This document shows, piece by piece, positions 34,573-43,567 of a stretch of 64,000 bases of DNA. Made by a program: the position numbers and the translations under genes. The stretch is from Gillisia hiemivivida (lineage in GTDB: Bacteria; Bacteroidota; Bacteroidia; Flavobacteriales; Flavobacteriaceae): positions 1-64,000 of the forward strand of contig NZ_VORY01000002.1 of assembly GCF_007997295.1 (NCBI RefSeq). The letters are read 5' to 3'. The notes below the pieces were generated by a model that had not been told where the DNA came from, ran no database searches, and worked only from the letters and a program-made list of their open reading frames with translations. Numbering within the stretch: position 1 is the first letter of the stretch; the number at the start of each line of letters is the position of its first letter.

Positions 34573-36036
34573 TTATGCGTTTTTAAGTGTTTTATACACT
34601 TCATCAAAAATTTCAGGTCTGTCAGCAAGAACAATTAGTGTGTCTTTTGATTCTATTTTTGTTAAACCGTTTGGAATTATATAGCTATCATCTCTCTTTA
34701 TCATTGCTATTATAGCATTCTTTGGAAAACCCAATTCTACAACTTTCTTATCTACTGCAAAGCAGTCTGAAGTTATTAAGAGTTCTTTCATTTCCGCTTT
34801 GGGATTTTCTGCTAAAAGCAAATCAGTTGCGGTCATTTTCTTTGCTTTTTCTGGTAATCCTACATTCAACCATTTTGCAACAATGGAAAGTGTAGTACCC
34901 TGAATTAATATGGATGTAACTGAAATGAAAAACACGATGTTAAAAATCATGTTTGCCTTATCAATTCCTGCCAAAAGCGGATAAGTAGCAAAAACAATAG
35001 GAACAGCACCTCGCAAGCCAACCCAAGAAATATAAAATCTTCTTCTCAATTTCATCTTGAAAAACATCAGACTGAGAAATACGGCTATTGGCCGTGCAAT
35101 CAATATCAGGAACAATGAAATGAGTAATCCAATACCTAAATATGGAACGATTTGAGAAGGAAAAACAAGTAGGCCTAAAGTGAGGAACAGAACAATTTGC
35201 ATTAACCAGGCCAAACCATCAAACATTCTCAAAATGGTTTTTTTGTGTATCAGGTCTTGGTTGCCTAAGTAGACCGCACAAATGTAAATTGCAAGAAACC
35301 CGTTACCACCAACAAAATCGGAGGCAGAAAATGTAATAAACATCAGAGCGATAACTAAAACAGGGTAAAGCCCTTCAAAGTCAAGTTTGATTTTATTAAT
35401 AATGAATTTACTAAGCATACCGAAGGAAATACCTGCAATGCCACCCAAAATCATTTGTTGTAAAAACATAGGGATTATGGAGATAAAACTTTGGTCTTGA
35501 TGGATTACCAAAGTTAAAAATGCAATAGTCAGCACATACGCCATTGGGTCATTACTTCCGCTTTCCAACTCTAAAGTAGGTCTTAGGTTAGTTTTTAATG
35601 CAAGACTTTTTGAGCGTAGAATTGAAAATACCGCTGCTGCATCTGTTGAAGATACTATAGAACCTAATAACAGACTCTCATAAATGGTAAAGTCAGTAAC
35701 AAGCCATACAAATGTACCAAGAGAAATTGCTGTTAATAAAACACCTAATGTAGATAATGCTATTCCTTCCCAAAGAATGGGTTTCACGGTTGTCCAATTG
35801 GTATCAAGTCCTCCCGAAAACAAAATAAAGTTAAGAGATACTATGCCAATAAACTGAGCAAGTTTTGGATCATCAAAACGGATACCTCCAATTCCATCAG
35901 AGCCCGCCAACATTCCAATCGCTAAAAAGAGCAATAACGTAGGAACGCCAAATTTATAAGAAGTTTTACCGGCAAGAATACTTATAAGAAGTAATATAGA
36001 GCCAATCAATAAAATATTTTCAATCGTTAAGTTCAT
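34573..36036 (-). CDS. Potassium/proton antiporter, NhaP2/CvrA-like
   Basis: 487 residues. About twelve membrane segments of a CPA1 exchanger (GVPTLLLFLAIGMLAGSDG; SIVSSTDAAAVFSILRS; LESGSNDPMAYVLTIAF with the essential acidic residue) are followed at ~400-487 by a TrkA-C-type cytosolic domain (AIIAMIKRDDSYIIPNGLTKI). It should exchange K+ (or Na+) for H+ at the inner membrane. It overlaps nothing and is 19 bp after the D-cysteine desulfhydrase gene, so the two are likely one transcript. Inside the conjugative element, hence cargo. Confidence 0.88.
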   Translation of the reverse strand: MNLTIENILLIGSILLLISILAGKTSYKFGVPTLLLFLAIGMLAGSDGIGGIRFDDPKLAQFIGIVSLNFILFSGGLDTNWTTVKPILWEGIALSTLGVLLTAISLGTFVWLVTDFTIYESLLLGSIVSSTDAAAVFSILRSKSLALKTNLRPTLELESGSNDPMAYVLTIAFLTLVIHQDQSFISIIPMFLQQMILGGIAGISFGMLSKFIINKIKLDFEGLYPVLVIALMFITFSASDFVGGNGFLAIYICAVYLGNQDLIHKKTILRMFDGLAWLMQIVLFLTLGLLVFPSQIVPYLGIGLLISLFLILIARPIAVFLSLMFFKMKLRRRFYISWVGLRGAVPIVFATYPLLAGIDKANMIFNIVFFISVTSILIQGTTLSIVAKWLNVGLPEKAKKMTATDLLLAENPKAEMKELLITSDCFAVDKKVVELGFPKNAIIAMIKRDDSYIIPNGLTKIESKDTLIVLADRPEIFDEVYKTLKNA

Positions 36037-36055
36037 TCTATTTTACTCTCATATT

Positions 36056-37051
36056 TCACCTCGCAAAGGTATTATTTTTTAGTTCAGTTGAATATTTAAA
36101 AATAGCCGGGAATCCACCTGTATGCCAAAACAATACATTAGAATTAGCAGGGATTCTTTTTTCTTCAAGGAAATCTAACATTCCATAAAAAGCTCTTCCT
36201 GTATAAACAGGATCTAATAGAATACCTTCATTTTTTGCTAATTCATGTATGGCACTAATTTCATTGTTAGTGACAACACCATAGCCATCTTTATCATAAT
36301 CTCTATTTAATTGAATATCTGAAAGTTGAATATTTTTATTGATATTTAATTTTTTTATTCCTTCTTTAATAATGTTAAAAACAACTTCTTCGAGAGAAAG
36401 ACCATTTGTTTCATCTTTATCAATACTTATTGGAATCAACTCTGAATTTAATTCATAGATTTCTTTTCCAAGGGTGAGTCCTGCTTGCATACCACCAGAA
36501 CTTGAAGCAAAAAAGATATAATCGATTTTTAATTTTTGTTCCATCAATTGCTCCTTTAGTTCCTTAACAGCATTAACGAATCCTAAAGCACCTGTGAAAT
36601 TCGAACCTCCATATGGGATTACAAAACATTTGTTTCCTTCCTTTTCAAGCTTATTTTTTAATATTACTCTGTCCTCTCCTTTTCGGTTCTTGCCCGTAAA
36701 ATGTATGTTAGCTCCTAGAATTGACGAAAGCAATAAGTTTCCATCATAAACTTCCGGTTTTTCGCCTCCTAAAAGTAAATGACATTTTAGTCCGGCTATA
36801 GAGCATGCTGCTGCAGTTTGTCTACAATGATTAGATTGTTGTGCTCCGGCTGTAATAATTGTATCGCAACCTTCATCAAGAGCTTGTTTAATAAGGTATT
36901 CTAATTTTCTAGTTTTATTTCCACCAGAGGCTAGTCCAGTATTATCATCTCTTTTAATGAAAATAGTATAATCAGGATATTTTTTTGATAATTTTCTTAA
37001 TTCTTGAAGTGGAGTAGGAAAAAACCCTAAATTAAATTTATTGTTAATCAT
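36056..37051 (-). CDS. dcyD: D-cysteine desulfhydrase (PLP-dependent)
   Basis: 331 residues from the ATG at 37051. An upstream ATG at 37129 would add 26 residues that do not fit the family. Start MINNKFNLGFFPTPLQELRK, PLP lysine in GGNKTRKLEY (Lys46), and SNHCRQTAAACSI as the phosphate or carboxylate pocket. The two marker sites read DPVYTGRA and HTGGFPAIF, with Thr where ACC deaminase has Glu and Leu. That favours D-cysteine desulfhydrase, which breaks D-cysteine to pyruvate, ammonia and sulfide. Sulfide release beside a metal-efflux operon could favour metal precipitation, but that link is speculative. Confidence 0.82.
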   Translation of the reverse strand: MINNKFNLGFFPTPLQELRKLSKKYPDYTIFIKRDDNTGLASGGNKTRKLEYLIKQALDEGCDTIITAGAQQSNHCRQTAAACSIAGLKCHLLLGGEKPEVYDGNLLLSSILGANIHFTGKNRKGEDRVILKNKLEKEGNKCFVIPYGGSNFTGALGFVNAVKELKEQLMEQKLKIDYIFFASSSGGMQAGLTLGKEIYELNSELIPISIDKDETNGLSLEEVVFNIIKEGIKKLNINKNIQLSDIQLNRDYDKDGYGVVTNNEISAIHELAKNEGILLDPVYTGRAFYGMLDFLEEKRIPANSNVLFWHTGGFPAIFKYSTELKNNTFAR

Positions 37052-37272
37052 ATTGTCATTTTGAGAGTTACTGCCAATAGTCTTGATTAATATAAGAAGT
37101 GTGGAATAGCGACATGTCATGATTGCCATCGGTATTAACGGCGTTTTTGTTTGGTAACTAGTCTCTAAAATATCGCTTTTATTTCATTTCTAAGCTAATT
37201 ACTGGGAACCGTAGTAATGGGCTGACTTAATCTTCGAATTTTATACTTTTATTAAAGCTGCCGTGCGGTTAA

Positions 37273-37728
37273 TTATTTCAAAGGTATATGTAATTCATAT
37301 TGACGACTTCCATCTTTTGCGCTAATTTCAAACAGAATAATATTTAAAGTTGAATTTTCTCTTTTTTTGTGAGCTTCAATTGTAAAGTCAAATCTACCCC
37401 ATTCAGGAGCTCCAGCATCAGTCATTTCGTAACCTTTTTTCAACTCGTTATGACCATCTTCTATTACCCAGTTAAAATTTGCTTCAAAAATTTGAGCTTC
37501 CCCTTGAATGCGGAATTTGTCGGATGCTATTTTTTCAACTATAACTTTGCGAAATCTTTGGTTAGCATATTCCTTCGCAATTTCGTTGTTGGTTTTTATA
37601 GGCTTATCTATTTGAGTTGAATCGCCGGAAATCACTAAATCATTGTCTTTTAATTCTTCATCTTTTTCGTGCTGATTATTACAGGAAAAAAGAATCAATA
37701 GTATTAAATACGCTATAAATTTCATCAA
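37273..37728 (-). CDS. Hypothetical lipoprotein
   Basis: 151 residues with a short lipobox signal (MMKFIAYLILLILFSCNNQ). A Glu/Lys/Asp-rich linker is followed by a beta-rich domain (SDKFRIQGEAQIFEANFNWVI; GRFDFTIEAHKKRENSTLNI), like small Flavobacteria lipoproteins that resemble Gmad2 or similar sandwich domains. No function can be named. Separated by 163 bp from the defence operon that starts on the opposite strand. Confidence 0.6.
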   Translation of the reverse strand: MMKFIAYLILLILFSCNNQHEKDEELKDNDLVISGDSTQIDKPIKTNNEIAKEYANQRFRKVIVEKIASDKFRIQGEAQIFEANFNWVIEDGHNELKKGYEMTDAGAPEWGRFDFTIEAHKKRENSTLNIILFEISAKDGSRQYELHIPLK

Positions 37729-37891
37729 AATAGGTTTTCGTTTATGTCAATACTTTTACAGATCAAATCTAATTAACCAGATTGCATTTAAAGGTCTTAG
37801 TGGATGTAAAAAACGCGAATTAGGTGCCCAAACCGTTAATGCTAATTAACTTTTGCTATTTTAGAGGTTTAATAATACTCTATACTACTTA

Positions 37892-40800
37892 ATGGCATTA
37901 TTTCAAGCTTCGGTACTTAAATCACATCTCGCACTACTCGATGAAACAGTGATCGAAAAGGCATATAAAAAATATCAAAAATATTTCTGGAATACGACGA
38001 TACAGGAAAATATTAAAAGTGCCAAAGAAGAGCAATATCAAGCGACGTTTCTAAACGAACTATTCGTAAATATTTTAGGCTACACGCTATTTCCAAATCC
38101 TAATTCAAATCTAACCACGGAGTTTAAAAACGAGAAAAATGCCCGCAAAGCAGACGGGGCAATAGTTAAAGATGGTAGCGCTATATGCGTGATTGAATTA
38201 AAGGGCACGAACACTAAAGATCTTGAAAGTATTCGACGCCAAGCCTTTGATTACAAAGCGAACCAAAAAGGTTGCGTATATGTGATTACTTCCAATTTTG
38301 AAAAGCTGCGGTTCTATATCAATGATGCAACTGAGTTTGAAGAATTCGATTTGTTTACGCTTTCACGAAAGCGATTTGATCTTCTTTACCTATGTCTACA
38401 TATAGAAAAGGTTCTCAATAATACACCTCTTAAAATTAAGGAAGCATCTATAGCTGAAGAAGAGCAGATCACTAAAGCATTTTATAAAGATTACTCAAAC
38501 TTTAAGCGTGAGCTGTATCGGGATTTGATAAAAAAGAATTCTAAAACGGTTAAAGAAAAATTAAACATATCTGCAAACAGTGAGAACCAGGAGGATATTG
38601 TTCGACTTGAAAAAAATATAAAACTAACCCTATTCCAAAAGTCTCAAAAGCTAATAGACCGTTTCCTTTTTATCTTCTTTGCTGAAGATAGAATGTTACT
38701 ACCCTCTAATTCTACTCTTCAAATTCTTAACAAATGGAAGGATGATTGGGATTTTGGAGATGAACGACCTCTATACGGACTTTTTAAGCAGTATTTTAAT
38801 TATTTGGACAATGGTCGTAAGGGAACAGAGAAACGTGCTGAAATCTATGCATATAATGGCGGACTGTTTAAACCAGATTCCATTCTTAATGCACTGGAAA
38901 TAGATAATGATCTTTTATATAAATACGCTTTAAAACTATCAAATTACGATTTTGAAAGTCAAGTAGATGTAAATATCCTTGGACACATATTTGAAAACTC
39001 ACTCAACGAAATTGAAAGTGTAAATGCAGAGATTGAAGGTGCAGCTTTTGATAAGCAGACCAGTAAGCGAAAAAAGGATGGTGTTTTTTATACTCCAAAG
39101 TATATTACCAAATATATTGTTGAAAATACGGTAGGCAAATTGTGTAATGAGAAAAAACAGGAATTGGGTTTCGATGAAGAACAATATTTTAAAGGTCGTA
39201 AAAACCGAAGTAAAAATACCATTGAAAACCTGGTAACTATTCTTGATAAATATCGTGAGTGGTTATTACAACTAACAATTTGTGATCCTGCCTGTGGCTC
39301 AGGAGCATTTTTAAATCAAGCACTTGATTTTCTAATTAAAGAACATACTTATATTGACGAACTGAAAACAAAAATTTTAGGCGGTGGATTACAATTTCCG
39401 GATATAGAAAATACCATATTAGAAAATAATATTTATGGGGTTGATCTCAACGAAGAAAGTATAGAAATTGCCAAACTTTCCCTTTGGTTACGTACAGCTC
39501 AGCCACGTCGAAAACTCAACGATTTAAGCAGTAATATCAAATGTGGAAACAGTTTGATCCATGATAAAAAAGTTGCTGGAGACAAAGCATTTATATGGGA
39601 AAATGAATTTCCTGCTGTCTTTATAAAAGGTGGTTTTGATGTAGTGATTGGTAATCCACCTTATGTAGTTTACATCAAATCGATTTTTGGAAAATCTACA
39701 TTAGATTACATAAACAAGAATTATAAGTATTCTGAATATAATCCAAACACATATGCATTATTTACCGATTTAGCTTTAAATACACTTTTAAAGGCAGATG
39801 GTTATTTAGGTTTTATTATTCCTAACAGTTGGATGGATGGTCAATATTTTTCCAATATGAGGAAGGATGTCTACAATACTTTAATCGAAGAAATTGTTTA
39901 TTTAAAGAATACTGCATTTGATGAAGTTGTTGAAACAGTAGTAATACATATTAAAAACAGTGATATAACCCCAAATTCAATAAAACTCACAACAGATATA
40001 AAAGAAAATATTTTTAGTCCTGTAACTTTTGAGAAAGATCGTTTTATCAAAGGCCACAATCCATTTATATACTCTTCAAATCCATTATTAGAAAAATTAG
40101 ATAATGATTTTGAAAAATTGAAAGAACACGGTATTGTATATCGTGGTTTAGAAACAAGAAATAATAAATTATGGCTATCAGAAGAAAAAAAAGATGAAAA
40201 TCATTTACCTATTCTTTTGGGTAGAGATGTGAACAGATATGATATAGAATACACAGGTACTTATGTGAATTTCATCCAAAATGAAATGAAAAGTAATGCA
40301 AATCTTGATATGTATTTGCAACCGAAAATACTTATGCGTCGGACTGGTTCGTCAATTATCGCTACAAAGGATGAAGATAATTTAATGGTACTGAAAAATT
40401 CTTATTTGATCATACCCGATGAGATTTATAAATTAGATCAGTTGTTGGCACAACTCAATTCATCCCTATTCGCCTTTTATCACAAATCAATGACAAGTGC
40501 TGAAAATAAAGCATTTGCCCAATTTAAAGGAACATATATATTAGATTTTCCCGTCAACTTTGATGAAGCAATGGATTTTTCTAATCCTGTTAATAAAGCA
40601 ATTTATTATAATACAAATCTCACAAAATTAAAATCTTATTTCAAAACATATTTCTCTGGTCAATATAGTCTTTTGAAAGTTACAAGAACTCTTGAATATT
40701 GGTATGAGCTTGATTTTACCAAATTTATTAAAGAACTCAACAAAGCAATAAAGGCTACCAATAAATTAAGAGCAAAAGAAAATCTTGCTCCTATCGATAC

Positions 40801-40969
40801 GCTCACCAAAAAAGACGAATTCGAGTGGATGGAACTTTTTGAGGAAAACAAGAAAAAAGCACAAGAACTTCAATGCCAAATTGCTAGCACAGAAAAAGAA
40901 ATAGACCAGATGGTTTTTGAGCTATATGGGCTTTCAGTTGAAGAAATTGCGATTGTTGAAAATAGTTAA
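37892..40969 (+). CDS. Type IIG restriction-modification enzyme (Eco57I-like)
   Basis: 1025 residues. The N-terminal ~200 residues carry a PD-(D/E)XK nuclease core: ARKADGA (Asp88) then VIELKG (Glu102, Lys104). The methylase part has motif I DPACGSGAF (465-473) and motif IV NPPYV (588-592), which marks N6-adenine methylation. A target-recognition and helical C-terminus follows (FAFYHKSMTSAENKAFAQF; long charged helices after 900). The fusion can both methylate and cut, so no separate restriction gene is needed. The stop codon touches the next ATG with no gap, suggesting tight coupling with the DUF4365 protein. Confidence 0.83.
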   Translation: MALFQASVLKSHLALLDETVIEKAYKKYQKYFWNTTIQENIKSAKEEQYQATFLNELFVNILGYTLFPNPNSNLTTEFKNEKNARKADGAIVKDGSAICVIELKGTNTKDLESIRRQAFDYKANQKGCVYVITSNFEKLRFYINDATEFEEFDLFTLSRKRFDLLYLCLHIEKVLNNTPLKIKEASIAEEEQITKAFYKDYSNFKRELYRDLIKKNSKTVKEKLNISANSENQEDIVRLEKNIKLTLFQKSQKLIDRFLFIFFAEDRMLLPSNSTLQILNKWKDDWDFGDERPLYGLFKQYFNYLDNGRKGTEKRAEIYAYNGGLFKPDSILNALEIDNDLLYKYALKLSNYDFESQVDVNILGHIFENSLNEIESVNAEIEGAAFDKQTSKRKKDGVFYTPKYITKYIVENTVGKLCNEKKQELGFDEEQYFKGRKNRSKNTIENLVTILDKYREWLLQLTICDPACGSGAFLNQALDFLIKEHTYIDELKTKILGGGLQFPDIENTILENNIYGVDLNEESIEIAKLSLWLRTAQPRRKLNDLSSNIKCGNSLIHDKKVAGDKAFIWENEFPAVFIKGGFDVVIGNPPYVVYIKSIFGKSTLDYINKNYKYSEYNPNTYALFTDLALNTLLKADGYLGFIIPNSWMDGQYFSNMRKDVYNTLIEEIVYLKNTAFDEVVETVVIHIKNSDITPNSIKLTTDIKENIFSPVTFEKDRFIKGHNPFIYSSNPLLEKLDNDFEKLKEHGIVYRGLETRNNKLWLSEEKKDENHLPILLGRDVNRYDIEYTGTYVNFIQNEMKSNANLDMYLQPKILMRRTGSSIIATKDEDNLMVLKNSYLIIPDEIYKLDQLLAQLNSSLFAFYHKSMTSAENKAFAQFKGTYILDFPVNFDEAMDFSNPVNKAIYYNTNLTKLKSYFKTYFSGQYSLLKVTRTLEYWYELDFTKFIKELNKAIKATNKLRAKENLAPIDTLTKKDEFEWMELFEENKKKAQELQCQIASTEKEIDQMVFELYGLSVEEIAIVENS

Positions 40970-42889
40970 ATGAGAAGTAAAACCCATATTTTAGAAGAGA
41001 AAAGCGTCCACCAATTAAGAAATATCTTTCCAGCTAAATGGGTTATAAGGGAGAAGGGAAGAGATTACGGTATTGATATTGAAGTGGAGATATTTGATGA
41101 TAATGAGCAACCTACAGGATTAGTTTTTTGGATACAATTAAAAGCAACAGATAGTAAATCAAAATCAATAAAAAGGTCAATAAATATGCCTATCAAAAAG
41201 ATCAGGCAACTGGCTAATTATGATTTACCAGTAGCTATATTTAGATATAACGCTGATGACAACCAATACTTCTTTGATTGGATTAAGCGTTTTGCATTTT
41301 TATCGTCCAACTCAAAGAATAAATCTTATACTCTAAAATTTAATGATGCCGAGTGCTGGAATACTGAAAGTTCAGAAAAAATTCATTGTGATTTAAAAAA
41401 TTTATCTCAATACACCAGTAAATCATTTAGCTTTCCCTTAGTAGGTTTCATAAATCACATTTCTGGACCTACAAAGTATAAAAGAATTCTATCCGCCGCG
41501 ATTGGAGAGAAACATTTATTGATAAATTTATCAAGACACAAGTCAACAGCACCACTTGAAATAAATCTGTTAGAAGGACAATTGGTTTTAAATTTAAAAT
41601 CAGCTTTCGGTAGTTCGATAGGCTGGGATGAAAAATTAGAAACTATTGATGAAGATTTTCTTTTAGACGTTTTTCATAAAGCCTTAGTTCTGTTTTTAGC
41701 TAACACCGGAAAACGGAAAGATTTAAGGCAACTAATAAGTGAATACGATTTATTGGATAGTTTTTTAATGCACAGTCCAATTCTAACATATATCCTTCCT
41801 GAATTAATTGCTTGTGATACCGACAATATTTTTCTACCCAAAATAATTGATTCGATTTATTTGTCAGATGATTTGATAAATCAAAGCTTCTTACAAGTAA
41901 TAGTCTTTTTAGGTAATAATAATTTTATAGACAGACCAAAGGTTGAAGAATTTTACAACAGATTAATTTTACTTTGTATAAAGCATAATAATCAAAGCTT
42001 TTTAAGTACGGCATATTATAATTATGGTAGTTATTATAAATCCTACTACATTTTAGACAAAGCTCTTCATTACTATAATAAAGCTAGCAAAACAGATAAT
42101 TCTTATTTGGATCGTTTTTATTTCAAAAGGGAATTAGCTGGTATATTATTTCAAATTGGGAGATATAAATGTAGCGTATCATTATACAAGGAAGCTATAC
42201 CATTAGAAAAGGAAAATATTTTTCTTTTTGCCACTTATGGAGATGCTTTGATGTATTCTGGGGAGTATAAATTAGCTTTTGAATATTTTGACAAATTTCT
42301 CACGGCAAATGATAGGCTTGAGGACAACGAAAAACACGATAAATATGAATTTAACATTAAGTTCACGTTATTACACTTCTTAATAAATATTATTGGTATT
42401 GAACATCAAGTACGAAAAGAATTTGCAGCAAATGAGAAGCTTAAAAGATTAAATGAAAGTGAACTAGGGCAGTTTGACAAAATTTTCGAAGTATTATCTC
42501 TCGATGCTATTTATCCAACAGCTTGGTATTTGTTGACAGAGTATTATTTAAAGAATGATAATCCACAAGGCTATTTTTTAAGCATTCTTTTTCAAGCGGT
42601 TGTTGTTCAAAACAACCCGACAATCTGGGCATTTGTTAGCATTCTATGTACGTATCAAGAAATGGAAAACAATATCCTATTCGATATAGTAAATACAGCA
42701 TTTTTCTACTGTCGCAATGATTTTTTGAAAGCTTTAGATCGTCTGATTAATTTAGAAGATTATAAAGACTTTAAAGGAGAAGAATTTATCTCTATGGTAG
42801 AAAATATTATTCGGGATCCTAAAGAATATCCAATGGAAATGAGATACTGGGATGGAGAGAAACCAAAAATAATCAAGCTATCTAAATAG
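40970..42889 (+). CDS. DUF4365 nuclease-like protein with TPR region
   Basis: 639 residues. Residues ~1-160 are a DUF4365 domain with GRDYGIDIEVE (30-40) and FWIQLKAT (53-60), the Asp...Gln-x-Lys pattern of a variant PD-(D/E)XK fold. Residues ~340-450 carry tetratricopeptide-like repeats (YYILDKALHYYNKASKTDNS; FATYGDALMYSGEYKLAFEYF), and helical repeats continue to the end. Starts on the base after the type IIG stop, and its own stop abuts the next ATG. I infer a partner in phage defence: nuclease fused to a protein- or ligand-binding scaffold. Catalytic activity is unproven and the Gln variant may be inactive. Confidence 0.72.
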   Translation: MRSKTHILEEKSVHQLRNIFPAKWVIREKGRDYGIDIEVEIFDDNEQPTGLVFWIQLKATDSKSKSIKRSINMPIKKIRQLANYDLPVAIFRYNADDNQYFFDWIKRFAFLSSNSKNKSYTLKFNDAECWNTESSEKIHCDLKNLSQYTSKSFSFPLVGFINHISGPTKYKRILSAAIGEKHLLINLSRHKSTAPLEINLLEGQLVLNLKSAFGSSIGWDEKLETIDEDFLLDVFHKALVLFLANTGKRKDLRQLISEYDLLDSFLMHSPILTYILPELIACDTDNIFLPKIIDSIYLSDDLINQSFLQVIVFLGNNNFIDRPKVEEFYNRLILLCIKHNNQSFLSTAYYNYGSYYKSYYILDKALHYYNKASKTDNSYLDRFYFKRELAGILFQIGRYKCSVSLYKEAIPLEKENIFLFATYGDALMYSGEYKLAFEYFDKFLTANDRLEDNEKHDKYEFNIKFTLLHFLINIIGIEHQVRKEFAANEKLKRLNESELGQFDKIFEVLSLDAIYPTAWYLLTEYYLKNDNPQGYFLSILFQAVVVQNNPTIWAFVSILCTYQEMENNILFDIVNTAFFYCRNDFLKALDRLINLEDYKDFKGEEFISMVENIIRDPKEYPMEMRYWDGEKPKIIKLSK

Positions 42890-43477
42890 ATGCAGAGTAA
42901 AAGCGCAAAAATAAAACTGAAAGATCACTGGCCATCAAATTTCTTACCTGATGAAACTCGGGAATTTGAGGAAATAACGGAAAGTTTTCCTACAATGCTG
43001 GCTAAGCTTACAGACAAGTCGAGAGTTATAAGTATTTATAAAAACTTTGGCAAAGAAGGAGTAGGAAAAGTAACTTCTCGTAAATCTTTAAAATCCTTAA
43101 TTCCTCAATTAGAGCAAGAAGAAGATTTTACAGGAGTTTATTTGTTTTGGGTACATGATGAGCCATTTTATACAGGTATCTCACGGGGCGTTATTAAGCG
43201 TATTCATCAACACGTAAAAGGATCAAATCATTTTTCATCTTCTTTGAGTTACACGATGGGTAAAGAATTTCACAATGAGATAGAAAGTATAAAGCATACT
43301 GGTACCAGAAAGGAACTTGATTTTGATAAGTTTTCAGGACCTTTCAAAAAAATATTAAGAAAAGAATGCCAGGTATCACTGCTACCTATAAAAGGTTCAA
43401 CAGAACTCTACCTATTTGAAGTATATGTCGCAGTACAGTTAAAATTGCATTATTACAACAGATTTAAAACACATTGA
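42890..43477 (+). CDS. GIY-YIG-fold nuclease-like protein
   Basis: 195 residues. The core reads GVYLFWVHDEPFYTGIS (82-98) with the Gly-Val-Tyr and Tyr-Thr-Gly elements of the GIY-YIG fold. Arg104 (VIKRIHQH) and a late glutamate (ELYLFEVYVA, ~172-177) fill the catalytic arginine and glutamate places. Residues 1-80 are unassigned. Begins directly after the DUF4365 stop codon. As the third abutting gene it is likely a nuclease arm of the same defence unit. The orientation converges with the STAND gene. Confidence 0.75.
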   Translation: MQSKSAKIKLKDHWPSNFLPDETREFEEITESFPTMLAKLTDKSRVISIYKNFGKEGVGKVTSRKSLKSLIPQLEQEEDFTGVYLFWVHDEPFYTGISRGVIKRIHQHVKGSNHFSSSLSYTMGKEFHNEIESIKHTGTRKELDFDKFSGPFKKILRKECQVSLLPIKGSTELYLFEVYVAVQLKLHYYNRFKTH

Positions 43478-43567
43478 ATTATGTCGAGAATAAACCATAG
43501 ATATGTCAATAACTTGATTTTTGGCAAGTAACGGGCAATAATTTGATATTGAAAGGTATGTCAGAAA

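Noticed and set aside
37892-40969. BREX PglX methylase
   Set aside because: It carries its own N-terminal nuclease motif and none of the BREX partners (brxA, brxB, brxC, pglZ, brxL) lies nearby, so a type IIG enzyme fits better.
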